9,150 nt of DNA, from assembly GCA_018060635.1 (NCBI GenBank), contig JAGOVR010000057.1, positions 1 through 9,150 of the forward strand. Reading direction: 5' to 3'. This DNA comes from Bacteriovoracaceae bacterium (GTDB taxonomy: Bacteria; Bdellovibrionota; Bacteriovoracia; Bacteriovoracales; Bacteriovoracaceae). Numbering within the stretch: the stretch's first letter is position 1; every line of letters starts with the position of its first letter. The notes under the pieces are model-generated. The model worked only from the letters and a program-made list of their open reading frames with translations, made no database searches and was not told the origin of the DNA. Shown here piece after piece: positions 1 through 6,702 of the stretch. The position numbers and the translations under genes were made by a program.

Positions 1-90
1 GATTCAAAAATGCCTCAAATGCCTTTAACGGAAGAAGAAATCATTGAGCTGACAGCATTTTTATCTCAATTGAAGGAGTCTACTAAATGA
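1..90 (+). CDS. norC: Nitric oxide reductase cytochrome c subunit NorC, C-terminal end only
   Basis: A reading frame enters from the left edge and ends at TGA 88-90, giving the last 29 residues of a protein. The visible part has an MPQMP stretch followed by an acidic helix and a terminal ELTAFLSQL helix. This is how class I c-type cytochrome domains end: the Met of such a loop is the sixth haem ligand, and the last helix packs on the haem. The stop overlaps the norB start (ATGA), so the two are translationally coupled. In the norCB operon this subunit is a membrane-anchored monohaem cytochrome c that passes electrons to NorB. The CXXCH site and membrane anchor lie outside the window, so the name rests on the C-terminal pattern and on the neighbour. 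A different small cytochrome c is possible but less likely. Confidence 0.8.
   Translation, partial: DSKMPQMPLTEEEIIELTAFLSQLKESTK
73..78 (+). promoter_or_regulatory. Ribosome binding site of norB inside the end of norC
   Basis: AAGGAG lies 8 bases before the norB ATG, inside the last norC codons. With the 4-base ATGA overlap this fixes the norB start and supports coupled synthesis of the two subunits. Confidence 0.75.
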
Positions 91-1406
91 AATATAAATC
101 TCAAAAAGTAGCTTACTGGTTTTTTTCAGCCTGTATGTTGTTGCTAGCATTGCAAATTGTTTACGGTTTTATTATGGGTTTTGCTCATATGGGATTTGAT
201 AATTTGCATGCTATTATTCCTTTCAATGCCGCTCGTGCTACCCATACTAATTTGTTAGTCATGTGGCTTCTTACAGGTTTTATGGGAGCAGCTTATTATA
301 TTATTCCTGAAGAGGCCGAAAGAGAGTTGATCTCAGTCCCACTAGCGTACGTCCAATTGATTGCTTTGTTAGTAGTGGGTGTAACAGCTATTATTGGATT
401 TCATTTTAATTGGTGGGAAGGTCGAAAGTTCTTAGAGATTCCGAGACCTTTGGATTATTTAGTGGTGGTGGATGTTTTATTATTTATTTATTTAATTGGT
501 GGAACATTGTGGAAGGGAAAAAGATATACCACCACCAGTATGGTTTTATTCTTTGGTTTATTGATGACAGCACTTCTTTATCTTCCAGGTATGATTCATA
601 CTCAAAGCCAGACGATGGATTCTTTTTGGCGTTGGTGGGTGGTTCATCTTTGGGTAGAAGGTGTTTGGGAACTTATTATGGGAGCTATTCTTTCTTTTCT
701 ACTTATAAAACAAACAGGAGTAGATAGAGAGGTCATTGAAAAATGGCTTTATATTATTGTGGGATTTACTTTCCTCTCTGGAATTTTAGGAACAGGTCAT
801 CACTACTATTACATCGGAACTCCCAAATATTGGTTAATGATCGGTGGAGTCTTTAGTGCTTTAGAACCCATCGCTTTTTTAGGAATGGCCATTTATGCTA
901 TTGCTATGGCAAAGAAAGGAGGAAGAAATCCTGATAATAAGATGGCTCTTCATTGGACGATTGGTTGTTCTGTGATATCTTTTGTGGGTGCGGGTTTTTT
1001 AGGTTTCGCTCATACTCTCCCACAAGTTAATATGTACACTCACGGAACATTAGTAACGGCCATGCATGGACATTTAGCTTTTTGGGGAGCTTATGCCATG
1101 CTCGTTTTAGCTCTTATTACTTACACGATGCCTATTATGACAGGGCGAAAAATTCAAGATTCAGCTATGAATGTGTTTGCTTTTTGGACTAGCAACATTG
1201 GAATGGTCGCTATGACCGTGGCTTTTGGAGTGGCAGGAGTGGCCCAAGTTTATTTAGAACGTAAGTTAGGTTTGGATTTTTTATCAGTGCAAAAGCAAAT
1301 TGAAGTTCATTTCGTAGGACTTGTTTTAGCGGCTACTCTTTTTACTGCTGGTATAGTGGCTTTTATCTGGAATTTTATTCGTTTCGGTAGACCCAGCGAT
1401 TTCTAA
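87..1406 (+). CDS. norB: Nitric oxide reductase large subunit NorB (cytochrome c-dependent)
   Basis: Catalytic subunit of cytochrome c-dependent NO reductase in the inner membrane; it reduces two NO to N2O with electrons from NorC. The 439 residues form about twelve hydrophobic segments, slightly shorter than the 450-475 usual for the family. All signature residues are visible: His53 (low-spin haem b), His187 in HLWVEGVWE with Glu191 and Glu195, the pair His238-His239 (non-haem iron FeB), Glu260 in SALEP, and His327 and His329 in MHGHLAFWG (haem b3 and haem b). Spacing from His187 to His329 matches Pseudomonas NorB with a constant offset of 20. There is no long N-terminal extension of the quinol-oxidising qNOR type, and a cytochrome gene precedes it, so this is the cNOR form. 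ATG 87 overlaps the norC stop and has a good ribosome binding site. norQ and norD follow. Confidence 0.97.
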   Translation: MKYKSQKVAYWFFSACMLLLALQIVYGFIMGFAHMGFDNLHAIIPFNAARATHTNLLVMWLLTGFMGAAYYIIPEEAERELISVPLAYVQLIALLVVGVTAIIGFHFNWWEGRKFLEIPRPLDYLVVVDVLLFIYLIGGTLWKGKRYTTTSMVLFFGLLMTALLYLPGMIHTQSQTMDSFWRWWVVHLWVEGVWELIMGAILSFLLIKQTGVDREVIEKWLYIIVGFTFLSGILGTGHHYYYIGTPKYWLMIGGVFSALEPIAFLGMAIYAIAMAKKGGRNPDNKMALHWTIGCSVISFVGAGFLGFAHTLPQVNMYTHGTLVTAMHGHLAFWGAYAMLVLALITYTMPIMTGRKIQDSAMNVFAFWTSNIGMVAMTVAFGVAGVAQVYLERKLGLDFLSVQKQIEVHFVGLVLAATLFTAGIVAFIWNFIRFGRPSDF

Positions 1407-1426
1407 TTTTTTTAAAATGGGTCGAT

Positions 1427-2197
1427 ATGAGTATTTATTATCATGAAGTAGGAAACGAAGCAGAGATTTTTAAACTCTGTTTTGAGAAAAGATTACCTTT
1501 AATGATTAAAGGTCCTACTGGTTGTGGAAAATCTCAGTTTGTTGCTGCTATGGCAGAGAAGTTAAAGAGACCACTCATAAAAGTTTCTTGTAACGAAGAT
1601 ACTTCCGCCGCAGATCTTATCGGTAGATTTTTAATTAAAAATATGGAAACTTGTTGGCAAGATGGTCCTGTGGTTAGAGCTGTTAGAACAGGAGCTATTT
1701 TATATTTGGATGAAGTAGCAGAAGCACGGGAAGATGTCATTGTGGTTCTGCATTCACTTACAGATCATCGCCGAGAAATTTATATTGATCGTCTTAATGA
1801 AAGTTTGAGTGCTCCTGATGATTTTATGTGTGTTGCTAGTTTTAATCCAGGTTACCAGCATGGTTTTAAGGAACTAAAACCATCGACTAGACAGCGTTTT
1901 GTGAGCTTGTCTCTGCATTATCCCTCTTTAGAAATAGAAACAAAAATATTAGTTCATTTGACAGGAGTTTCTCCCCACATAGCAAAAACTTTGGTAGCCT
2001 TTGCAGATGGTGTTCGCAAACAACCACAATTAGGTTTAAGAGAAACAATTTCCACTAGGCTTTTGGTTTATAGTGCTACGCTGATTCAAGCAGGGATGCA
2101 TCCTAGACTTGCTCTGCTTCATGCGGCAGTAGAAAGTCTCAGTGACGATATAAAAATTATACAAGCATTAAAAGATCTTATCGCTCTTCATTTTTGA
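1427..2197 (+). CDS. norQ: NorQ, MoxR-type AAA+ ATPase for NO reductase activation
   Basis: Cytoplasmic AAA+ ATPase of the MoxR/CbbQ/NirQ/NorQ group, 256 residues, close to the usual length of about 260-270. Walker A is GPTGCGKS (29-36, Lys35), Walker B is ILYLDEVAEA (91-100, Asp95-Glu96), the sensor-1 region has FNPGY with Asn140, and Arg155/Arg157 in the STRQRF stretch are the arginine-finger candidates. In known nor operons NorQ works with the VWA protein NorD to mature NorCB, most likely by inserting the FeB iron. Here norD follows after 7 bases, which supports that pairing. The gene starts 20 bases after norB at ATG 1427, the only ATG possible in frame after the norB stop. Its ribosome binding site is weak, so it may depend on translation running on from norB. 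NirQ is the same protein family under another name. Confidence 0.94.
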   Translation: MSIYYHEVGNEAEIFKLCFEKRLPLMIKGPTGCGKSQFVAAMAEKLKRPLIKVSCNEDTSAADLIGRFLIKNMETCWQDGPVVRAVRTGAILYLDEVAEAREDVIVVLHSLTDHRREIYIDRLNESLSAPDDFMCVASFNPGYQHGFKELKPSTRQRFVSLSLHYPSLEIETKILVHLTGVSPHIAKTLVAFADGVRKQPQLGLRETISTRLLVYSATLIQAGMHPRLALLHAAVESLSDDIKIIQALKDLIALHF

Positions 2198-2204
2198 GGT
2201 TCCC

Positions 2205-4040
2205 TTGGATTTAGTTGAATGGCTTTATCATAAATTTTCTAGAGAGAATTTTAAGAAAGAGAAAGCAAAAAAAAATCTTAATTCGGTTAAGTTAGAAGAT
2301 GAAATATTTACTTTAAAAACACTAGTCTCTTTTATTTTAGAGGGAGAATCGATTCCTCTGCTGGCAGGGAAAGGTATAGGGCGGGCCAGTTTTGAAGTTA
2401 TTTTTTTACCAGAAAATTTTTCTTTATCTTCAGATAAAGAAACTAATAGAAATATTTTGATACATAAAACATTAGTTGCCAGCATTATTTTGCGAGATAA
2501 ACTTAAGTATAGTGCGGTGGGAATTTCTTATGCACAAAAAACACTGGAGATATATCAACATCAAAAAATTATTGCGGAAAAGTTACAACAGTTATTTTCC
2601 TCGTTTAAAGATTTTTCTCAAAAATTATCTGAAAATTTGAATTTATTGCAAGGGAAGGAAAGTTTAGAGGATCGAGAGTTTTCTCAGCTTATGCGGTTAC
2701 AAAACCCAGATTTATTTTTTAGATGGAAAAAATTTCCAGAAAAATCCTTGGCCCTGGGTTTAGAACTTTTGTCTCCTGATTCCAGAGAATTATTTAGAGA
2801 AAAAAATTATGATCAAATAGATCTCTCCTCACCTCATCATTCAGGTTCTGAAATGACGGGGAGTACTTCGACTGAAATGCCGCAGGAAGTTTTTTTAGAA
2901 AAAATAAAAGATGAACAAAGTCCTATTCTACATTCCTTTGAAAAATTAGAAACAGCCGATGAATATCACGGAGGTTCAAGAGTTACTGATGCCGAAGACA
3001 ATTTAGCGGATCATGCTCAAGCCTTGGAGGAATTAAATTTAAAACATGTGACCAGAGAAGGCGGTGGAGCAGGTTCTATTTATAAAGGTCAGTTCACAGA
3101 GATGCTGGGTTTTTATAGTGGAAGTGAACCCGCAGCTCGCTATAGTAAATATATCAAAACAGCAGAATGGGATTTTAAGAAAAAAGAATTGATAGCAGAG
3201 AGATGTCGCCTTTATCTAATGGGTGAAAATTTTGGAGAAAGAAGCGATGATGTTTCTTTTGTACGAGAGTTACAGCAGAAATACTACTTAGAAATAAGCA
3301 CGTGGAAGAAAAAAATTTGCTCTTTGATTAATGAACGCAGATGGAAAGATCGTCAACTAGATGGCCCAGAATGGAGTATTGATGACTATGCAAGATATTG
3401 CGCAGATCTAAAAGCTTGTGGCCAAGGTAATAATAAATTTTTTATGCAAAGTTTTCGTAAACTGCGTGATTTTCATGTAGTCATATTAATGGATGTGAGT
3501 TTATCTGCCGATTCATGGGTAGGTAATAGAAGAATTTTAGATATTGAATTAGAATCAGTCGGGCTGTGTGGATTATTGTTACAAGATTTAAAGGATCCCA
3601 TTTCTATTTTGAGTACATGGAGTGAAACTCGTCATCACTGCTATGTACAAACGCTTAAAGATTTTCATTCACCTTGGAGTCATTTTTTTAATAGGGCCAG
3701 TGAGCTGAAACCTCGAGGGTATACTAGATTAGGGCCATCTATGCGTTATGCTATTTCTAAATTAAAAGATGTTTCTTCTGAAAAAAAGTTGATCATTCTT
3801 TTAACTGACGGCAAACCAACCGATCTGGATCGCTATGAAGGAAGGTATGGGATTGAAGATATGAGGCATGCTATGTTGGAAGCTCAGCAATCCCATATTC
3901 AAATTCAAGCCTTAGCTATTGATAGTGAAGCCAAATACTATTTTCCACAGATTTTTAGTCCACATAATTATCAAATTTTATCTGATCCTAAAATGCTGCC
4001 TGAAAAGTTATTTAAGATTTATTTCCAATTTATTAAGTAA
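2205..4040 (+). CDS. norD: NorD, VWA-domain protein for NO reductase activation
   Basis: Large protein of 611 residues with a C-terminal von Willebrand factor A domain (about 424-611), the architecture and size of NorD. The metal-binding MIDAS site is complete: DVSLS (Asp430, Ser432, Ser434), Thr507 in RGYTRLG and TDG (Thr534-Asp535). The first 400 residues are mainly helical and charged, less conserved, with an acidic stretch around 215-275. Known NorD partners NorQ and is needed to make NorCB active; the VWA domain probably contacts the target. The start is TTG 2205: GAGG (2196-2199), overlapping the norQ stop, sits 5 bases before it, and the next in-frame ATG is about 160 codons later. The gap to norQ is 7 bases. 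It is the last gene of the operon, followed by a large palindrome. No norE or norF is seen next to it. Confidence 0.93.
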   Translation: MDLVEWLYHKFSRENFKKEKAKKNLNSVKLEDEIFTLKTLVSFILEGESIPLLAGKGIGRASFEVIFLPENFSLSSDKETNRNILIHKTLVASIILRDKLKYSAVGISYAQKTLEIYQHQKIIAEKLQQLFSSFKDFSQKLSENLNLLQGKESLEDREFSQLMRLQNPDLFFRWKKFPEKSLALGLELLSPDSRELFREKNYDQIDLSSPHHSGSEMTGSTSTEMPQEVFLEKIKDEQSPILHSFEKLETADEYHGGSRVTDAEDNLADHAQALEELNLKHVTREGGGAGSIYKGQFTEMLGFYSGSEPAARYSKYIKTAEWDFKKKELIAERCRLYLMGENFGERSDDVSFVRELQQKYYLEISTWKKKICSLINERRWKDRQLDGPEWSIDDYARYCADLKACGQGNNKFFMQSFRKLRDFHVVILMDVSLSADSWVGNRRILDIELESVGLCGLLLQDLKDPISILSTWSETRHHCYVQTLKDFHSPWSHFFNRASELKPRGYTRLGPSMRYAISKLKDVSSEKKLIILLTDGKPTDLDRYEGRYGIEDMRHAMLEAQQSHIQIQALAIDSEAKYYFPQIFSPHNYQILSDPKMLPEKLFKIYFQFIK

Positions 4041-4055
4041 TTAAGCGGCGAGTTA

Positions 4056-4118
4056 GGATTCTATTATTTCAGCTAATTAGCTGAAATAATAAGAATGAAT
4101 CCCTATTTTAATTTTTTA
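4056..4118 (+). terminator. Palindromic terminator after norD
   Basis: Bases 4062-4091 are a perfect 30-base palindrome (half-site TATTATTTCAGCTAA). GGATTC at 4056-4061 can also pair with GAATCC at 4097-4102 across a 5-base bulge. A T-rich run (TTTTAATTTTTT, 4107-4118) follows, as expected of a Rho-independent terminator ending the nor operon before the grpE promoter. The inner stem is AT-rich, so termination strength is uncertain. Confidence 0.7.
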
Positions 4119-4125
4119 AAAGAGT

Positions 4126-4153
4126 ATTGACACTGCTGTAAATGGGCCCATCT
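4126..4153 (+). promoter_or_regulatory. Sigma-32-like heat-shock promoter of grpE-dnaK
   Basis: ATTGACA (4126-4132) matches the heat-shock -35 CTTGAAA at 5 of 7 bases, and GCCCATCT (4146-4153) matches the -10 CCCCATNT at all but one specified base. The spacer is 13 bases, within the known range. The predicted start near 4160 would leave a leader of about 30 bases before grpE. The -35 is also a perfect sigma-70 TTGACA, but no convincing TATAAT lies 16-18 bases further on. No CIRCE inverted repeat is visible. Confidence 0.65.
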
Positions 4154-4179
4154 TGCTAGTACTGAGTATTTATTTTATA

Positions 4180-4186
4180 GGGAGGA
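4180..4186 (+). promoter_or_regulatory. Strong ribosome binding site deciding the grpE TTG start
   Basis: GGGAGGA ends 4 bases before TTG 4191. No ATG is available nearby in frame, so this site is the main support for the TTG start. Confidence 0.75.
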
Positions 4187-4190
4187 CGTT

Positions 4191-4721
4191 TTGGAACAAC
4201 AGGAAAATAACAAAAGTAACAAAGACCCTGAGACTTTATGTGAGGTGCAGGGAGAAGAAAAGATAGAGTTCAAGGCAGAAGAAATCGATTTCAAAGCAAA
4301 ATATTTTTATCTAGCGGCAGAGATGGATAATATGCGTAAGCGTTTTGAACGAGAAAAAGAAAATATGCTCAAGTATGGAAATGAGAGAATTTTAGGAGAG
4401 CTCATTGAAGTTGTAGATAATTTTGATCGCACTGTGCTTATGCTAAAAGCTGACCCTGATCAAACAGAAAAGCTAAAAAATATTATTCAAGGAATTGATA
4501 TGGTAGGGAATCAGTTTCTTTCTATTCTTGGAAAATTTGGACTTAAGAAAGTAGAAACTCATGGTAAAAACTTTGACCCTAATTTTCACGAAGCTATGGC
4601 CCAAGAAGAGGTCGCAGGGAAAAATGAGGGAGAAATTATTAAAGAATATCAAACAGGGTATCTTTTAAGTGATCGACTGTTACGGGCCGCTAAAGTTGTT
4701 GTAAACAAAAAGAAAAATTAA
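4191..4721 (+). CDS. grpE: GrpE, nucleotide exchange factor of DnaK
   Basis: Cytoplasmic co-chaperone that releases ADP from DnaK so that ATP can bind and substrate is let go. The 176 residues show the family layout: an acidic, disordered N-terminus (about 1-35), a long dimer-forming helix (about 36-95, with AEMDNMRKRFERE), and the beta-rich DnaK-contacting domain. The signature runs from NFDPNFHEAM to GYLLSDRLLRAAKVVV near the end. The length is slightly below the 197 of E. coli. The TTG start is chosen from the strong ribosome binding site and because the next in-frame ATG would cut into the long helix. It is the first gene after the heat-shock-like promoter, and dnaK follows after 19 bases, so the two are almost certainly one transcript. 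Confidence 0.96.
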   Translation: MEQQENNKSNKDPETLCEVQGEEKIEFKAEEIDFKAKYFYLAAEMDNMRKRFEREKENMLKYGNERILGELIEVVDNFDRTVLMLKADPDQTEKLKNIIQGIDMVGNQFLSILGKFGLKKVETHGKNFDPNFHEAMAQEEVAGKNEGEIIKEYQTGYLLSDRLLRAAKVVVNKKKN

Positions 4722-4740
4722 AAATATAAAGGAGAATTTT

Positions 4741-6642
4741 ATGGGAAAAATTATTGGAATTGACTTAGGAACAACTAACTCCTGTGTGGGAGTTATGGAA
4801 AATGGTGCTTATAAAATTATTGCCAATGCAGAAGGGCACAATACTACGCCATCTATTGTAGCATTCAATGACACGGATGAAAATTTGGTAGGGCAAGTAG
4901 CTAAACGCCAAGCGGTAACTAATCCCACTCGTACTATTTTTGGAGTGAAACGTCTGATTGGTCGCAAAGCTACAGATAAAGAAGTGCAGAAATTTAAAGA
5001 GGTAGCTCCTTTTGGTATTGTTGCTAATAAAAATGGAGATGCGTGGGTAAAAGCTGGAGAAAAAGAATTTTCTCCACAAGAAATTTCCGCTAAAATTTTA
5101 ATTAAGATGAAAGAAGCGGCAGAAAGTTACTTGGGAGAAAAAGTAACTGAAGCTGTCATTACAGTACCTGCTTACTTTAATGATGCTCAAAGACAAGCCA
5201 CTAAAGATGCTGGCAGAATTGCTGGTCTTGAAGTGAAACGTATTATCAATGAGCCTACGGCCGCCGCTTTAGCTTACGGACTCGATTCTAAAAAAGATAA
5301 AAACATTGCTGTTTTTGACTTGGGTGGGGGAACTTTTGACGTTTCCGTTTTAGAAATTACTTCTGACGGTGTCTTTGAAGTAAAATCCACAAATGGCGAT
5401 ACTTTTTTAGGTGGTGAAGATTTTGATTACCGTATTATTAATTTCTTAGCCGATGAATTTAAAAAAGAAACGGGAGTAGATTTACGTAAAGATACGATGG
5501 CACTTCAGCGTTTAAAAGAAGCCGCAGAAAAAGCTAAGCACGAACTTTCTAGTGTGACTCAAACCAATGTGAATCTTCCTTTTATTACTGCTGATGCTTC
5601 AGGACCTAAACACTTGAATGTCAATTTAACGAGAGCAAAATTTGAGTCTCTTATTTCAGATTTAGTGGATCGTTTAGTGGGCCCTTGCCAAACGGCCATT
5701 AAAGATTCCGGTCTTTCTTTAAATGAAATTCAGGATGTCATCTTAGTAGGAGGAGCAACTCGGACTCCTATTGTGCAAGCTAAAGTAAAAGAAATTTTTG
5801 GAAAAGAATCGAATAAGAGTGTCAATCCTGATGAAGTAGTAGCGGCCGGTGCGGCTATTCAAGGAGGAGTTTTATCAGGTCAAGTGAAAGACGTTCTTCT
5901 ATTAGATGTAACGCCTCTATCACTTGGAATTGAAACTTTGGGTGGTGTTTCTACTAAGATTATTGAAAAAAATACGACGATTCCTACTAAGAAATCACAG
6001 GTATTCTCTACAGCACAAGACAATCAGCCTGCTGTAAGTATTCACGTTCTTCAAGGAGAAAGAGAGTTCTCTAAAGATAATAAAACTTTGGCCCGTTTTG
6101 AGTTAGCAGGAATTGCTCCTGCTCAGCGTGGGGTACCACAAATTGAAGTAACTTTTGATATTGATGCCAATGGTATTGTACACGTAACAGCTCAAGATAA
6201 AGCCACAGGAAAAACTCAAGATGTACGTATTACGGGAGGGTCAGGTTTAACAGAAGAAGAAATTAAGCGTATGGTGCGTGAGGCTGAGGAAAATCGTGAA
6301 GCCGATCAAAAAGGGCGTGAAATTGTAGATGCAAAAAATCACTTAGATTCTTTTATTTTTAGTACAGAAAAAATGTTGAAAGAAGGTGGTGACAAAGTAT
6401 CAGCTCAAGATAAGAATGATTTAGAATCAGCTCTTAGTGAAGCTAAACTTAAACTTACCAGCGAAAACTTAGATGAATTAAAAGCGGCGATGGAAAAATT
6501 ACAAAATGCCGCTCATAAAGTATCTTCACAAATGTATGCAGGTGCGCAATCAGGAACTCAAGCTGACGCTCAGCCCGAAAATGGAGCTGGCCCTAAAAAA
6601 AATGATGAAGATGTAGTGGACGCTGATTTTAAAGAAATGTAA
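4741..6642 (+). CDS. dnaK: Molecular chaperone DnaK (Hsp70)
   Basis: Full-length cytoplasmic Hsp70 of 633 residues (E. coli 638). It binds exposed hydrophobic peptide segments in an ATP-controlled cycle with DnaJ and GrpE. The nucleotide-binding domain has IDLGTTNSCV (7-16), Lys70, the IINEPTAAALAYG stretch with Glu171, DLGGGTFDVS (193-202, Thr198) and the GGATRTPIVQ adenosine motif. The interdomain linker VLLLD is at 385-389 and leads into the substrate-binding domain (TPLSLGIETLGG). The helical lid and a polar tail follow, ending in DVVDADFKEM, close to the DVVDAEFEE end of proteobacterial DnaK. The segment around 80-110 holds the insertion typical of Gram-negative DnaK. ATG 4741 has AAAGGAGAA 4 bases upstream. 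A strong terminator follows the gene. Confidence 0.99.
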   Translation: MGKIIGIDLGTTNSCVGVMENGAYKIIANAEGHNTTPSIVAFNDTDENLVGQVAKRQAVTNPTRTIFGVKRLIGRKATDKEVQKFKEVAPFGIVANKNGDAWVKAGEKEFSPQEISAKILIKMKEAAESYLGEKVTEAVITVPAYFNDAQRQATKDAGRIAGLEVKRIINEPTAAALAYGLDSKKDKNIAVFDLGGGTFDVSVLEITSDGVFEVKSTNGDTFLGGEDFDYRIINFLADEFKKETGVDLRKDTMALQRLKEAAEKAKHELSSVTQTNVNLPFITADASGPKHLNVNLTRAKFESLISDLVDRLVGPCQTAIKDSGLSLNEIQDVILVGGATRTPIVQAKVKEIFGKESNKSVNPDEVVAAGAAIQGGVLSGQVKDVLLLDVTPLSLGIETLGGVSTKIIEKNTTIPTKKSQVFSTAQDNQPAVSIHVLQGEREFSKDNKTLARFELAGIAPAQRGVPQIEVTFDIDANGIVHVTAQDKATGKTQDVRITGGSGLTEEEIKRMVREAEENREADQKGREIVDAKNHLDSFIFSTEKMLKEGGDKVSAQDKNDLESALSEAKLKLTSENLDELKAAMEKLQNAAHKVSSQMYAGAQSGTQADAQPENGAGPKKNDEDVVDADFKEM

Positions 6643-6651
6643 AAACAACTT

Positions 6652-6656
6652 AGGAG
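6652..6656 (+). promoter_or_regulatory. Isolated Shine-Dalgarno-like AGGAG before the dnaK terminator
   Basis: AGGAG lies 9 bases after the dnaK stop, with no start codon at a usable distance downstream and 46 bases before the dnaJ ATG, with the terminator hairpin in between. It may be chance, a relic, or a ribosome entry site brought nearer to dnaJ when the hairpin folds (still about 16 bases of linker). Only the sequence match is seen; function is a guess. Confidence 0.25.
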
Positions 6657-6659
6657 TTT

Positions 6660-6692
6660 AAAAAACCCAAGGTCATTCTTGGGTTTTTTTTT
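6660..6692 (+). terminator. Intrinsic terminator between dnaK and dnaJ
   Basis: A 12-base perfect stem (6660-6671 with 6678-6689; GC core CCCAAG/CTTGGG) closes a 6-base loop and is followed by a run of nine T (6684-6692). This is a textbook Rho-independent terminator. Because dnaJ starts 10 bases later and no separate promoter is obvious, it probably acts as a partial terminator that keeps DnaJ below DnaK. The A run on the left would also allow some activity on the other strand. Confidence 0.88.
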
Positions 6693-6702
6693 AATTTTTA
6701 TT

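Noticed and set aside
410..727. A 105-codon + strand frame inside norB in another phase
   Set aside because: It lies wholly within norB, whose frame holds all conserved haem and iron ligands; the product resembles nothing and has shadow-like composition.
1417..1446. Tiny frame starting at ATG 1417 overlapping the norQ start
   Set aside because: Only nine codons with no ribosome binding site of its own; no evidence it is translated.
3111..3137. YSGSEPA in NorD and again at the end of the - strand gene (8487-8513)
   Set aside because: The shared seven residues are in unrelated contexts with different surrounding sequence; most likely chance.
4765..5079. A 104-codon - strand frame inside dnaK
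   Set aside because: Antisense to the highly conserved ATPase domain of DnaK; no ribosome binding site or family features.
6679..6702. Upstream TTG as dnaJ start
   Set aside because: The TTG is in the terminator stem and the added residues precede the conserved DnaJ N-terminus; ATG 6703 is the natural start.
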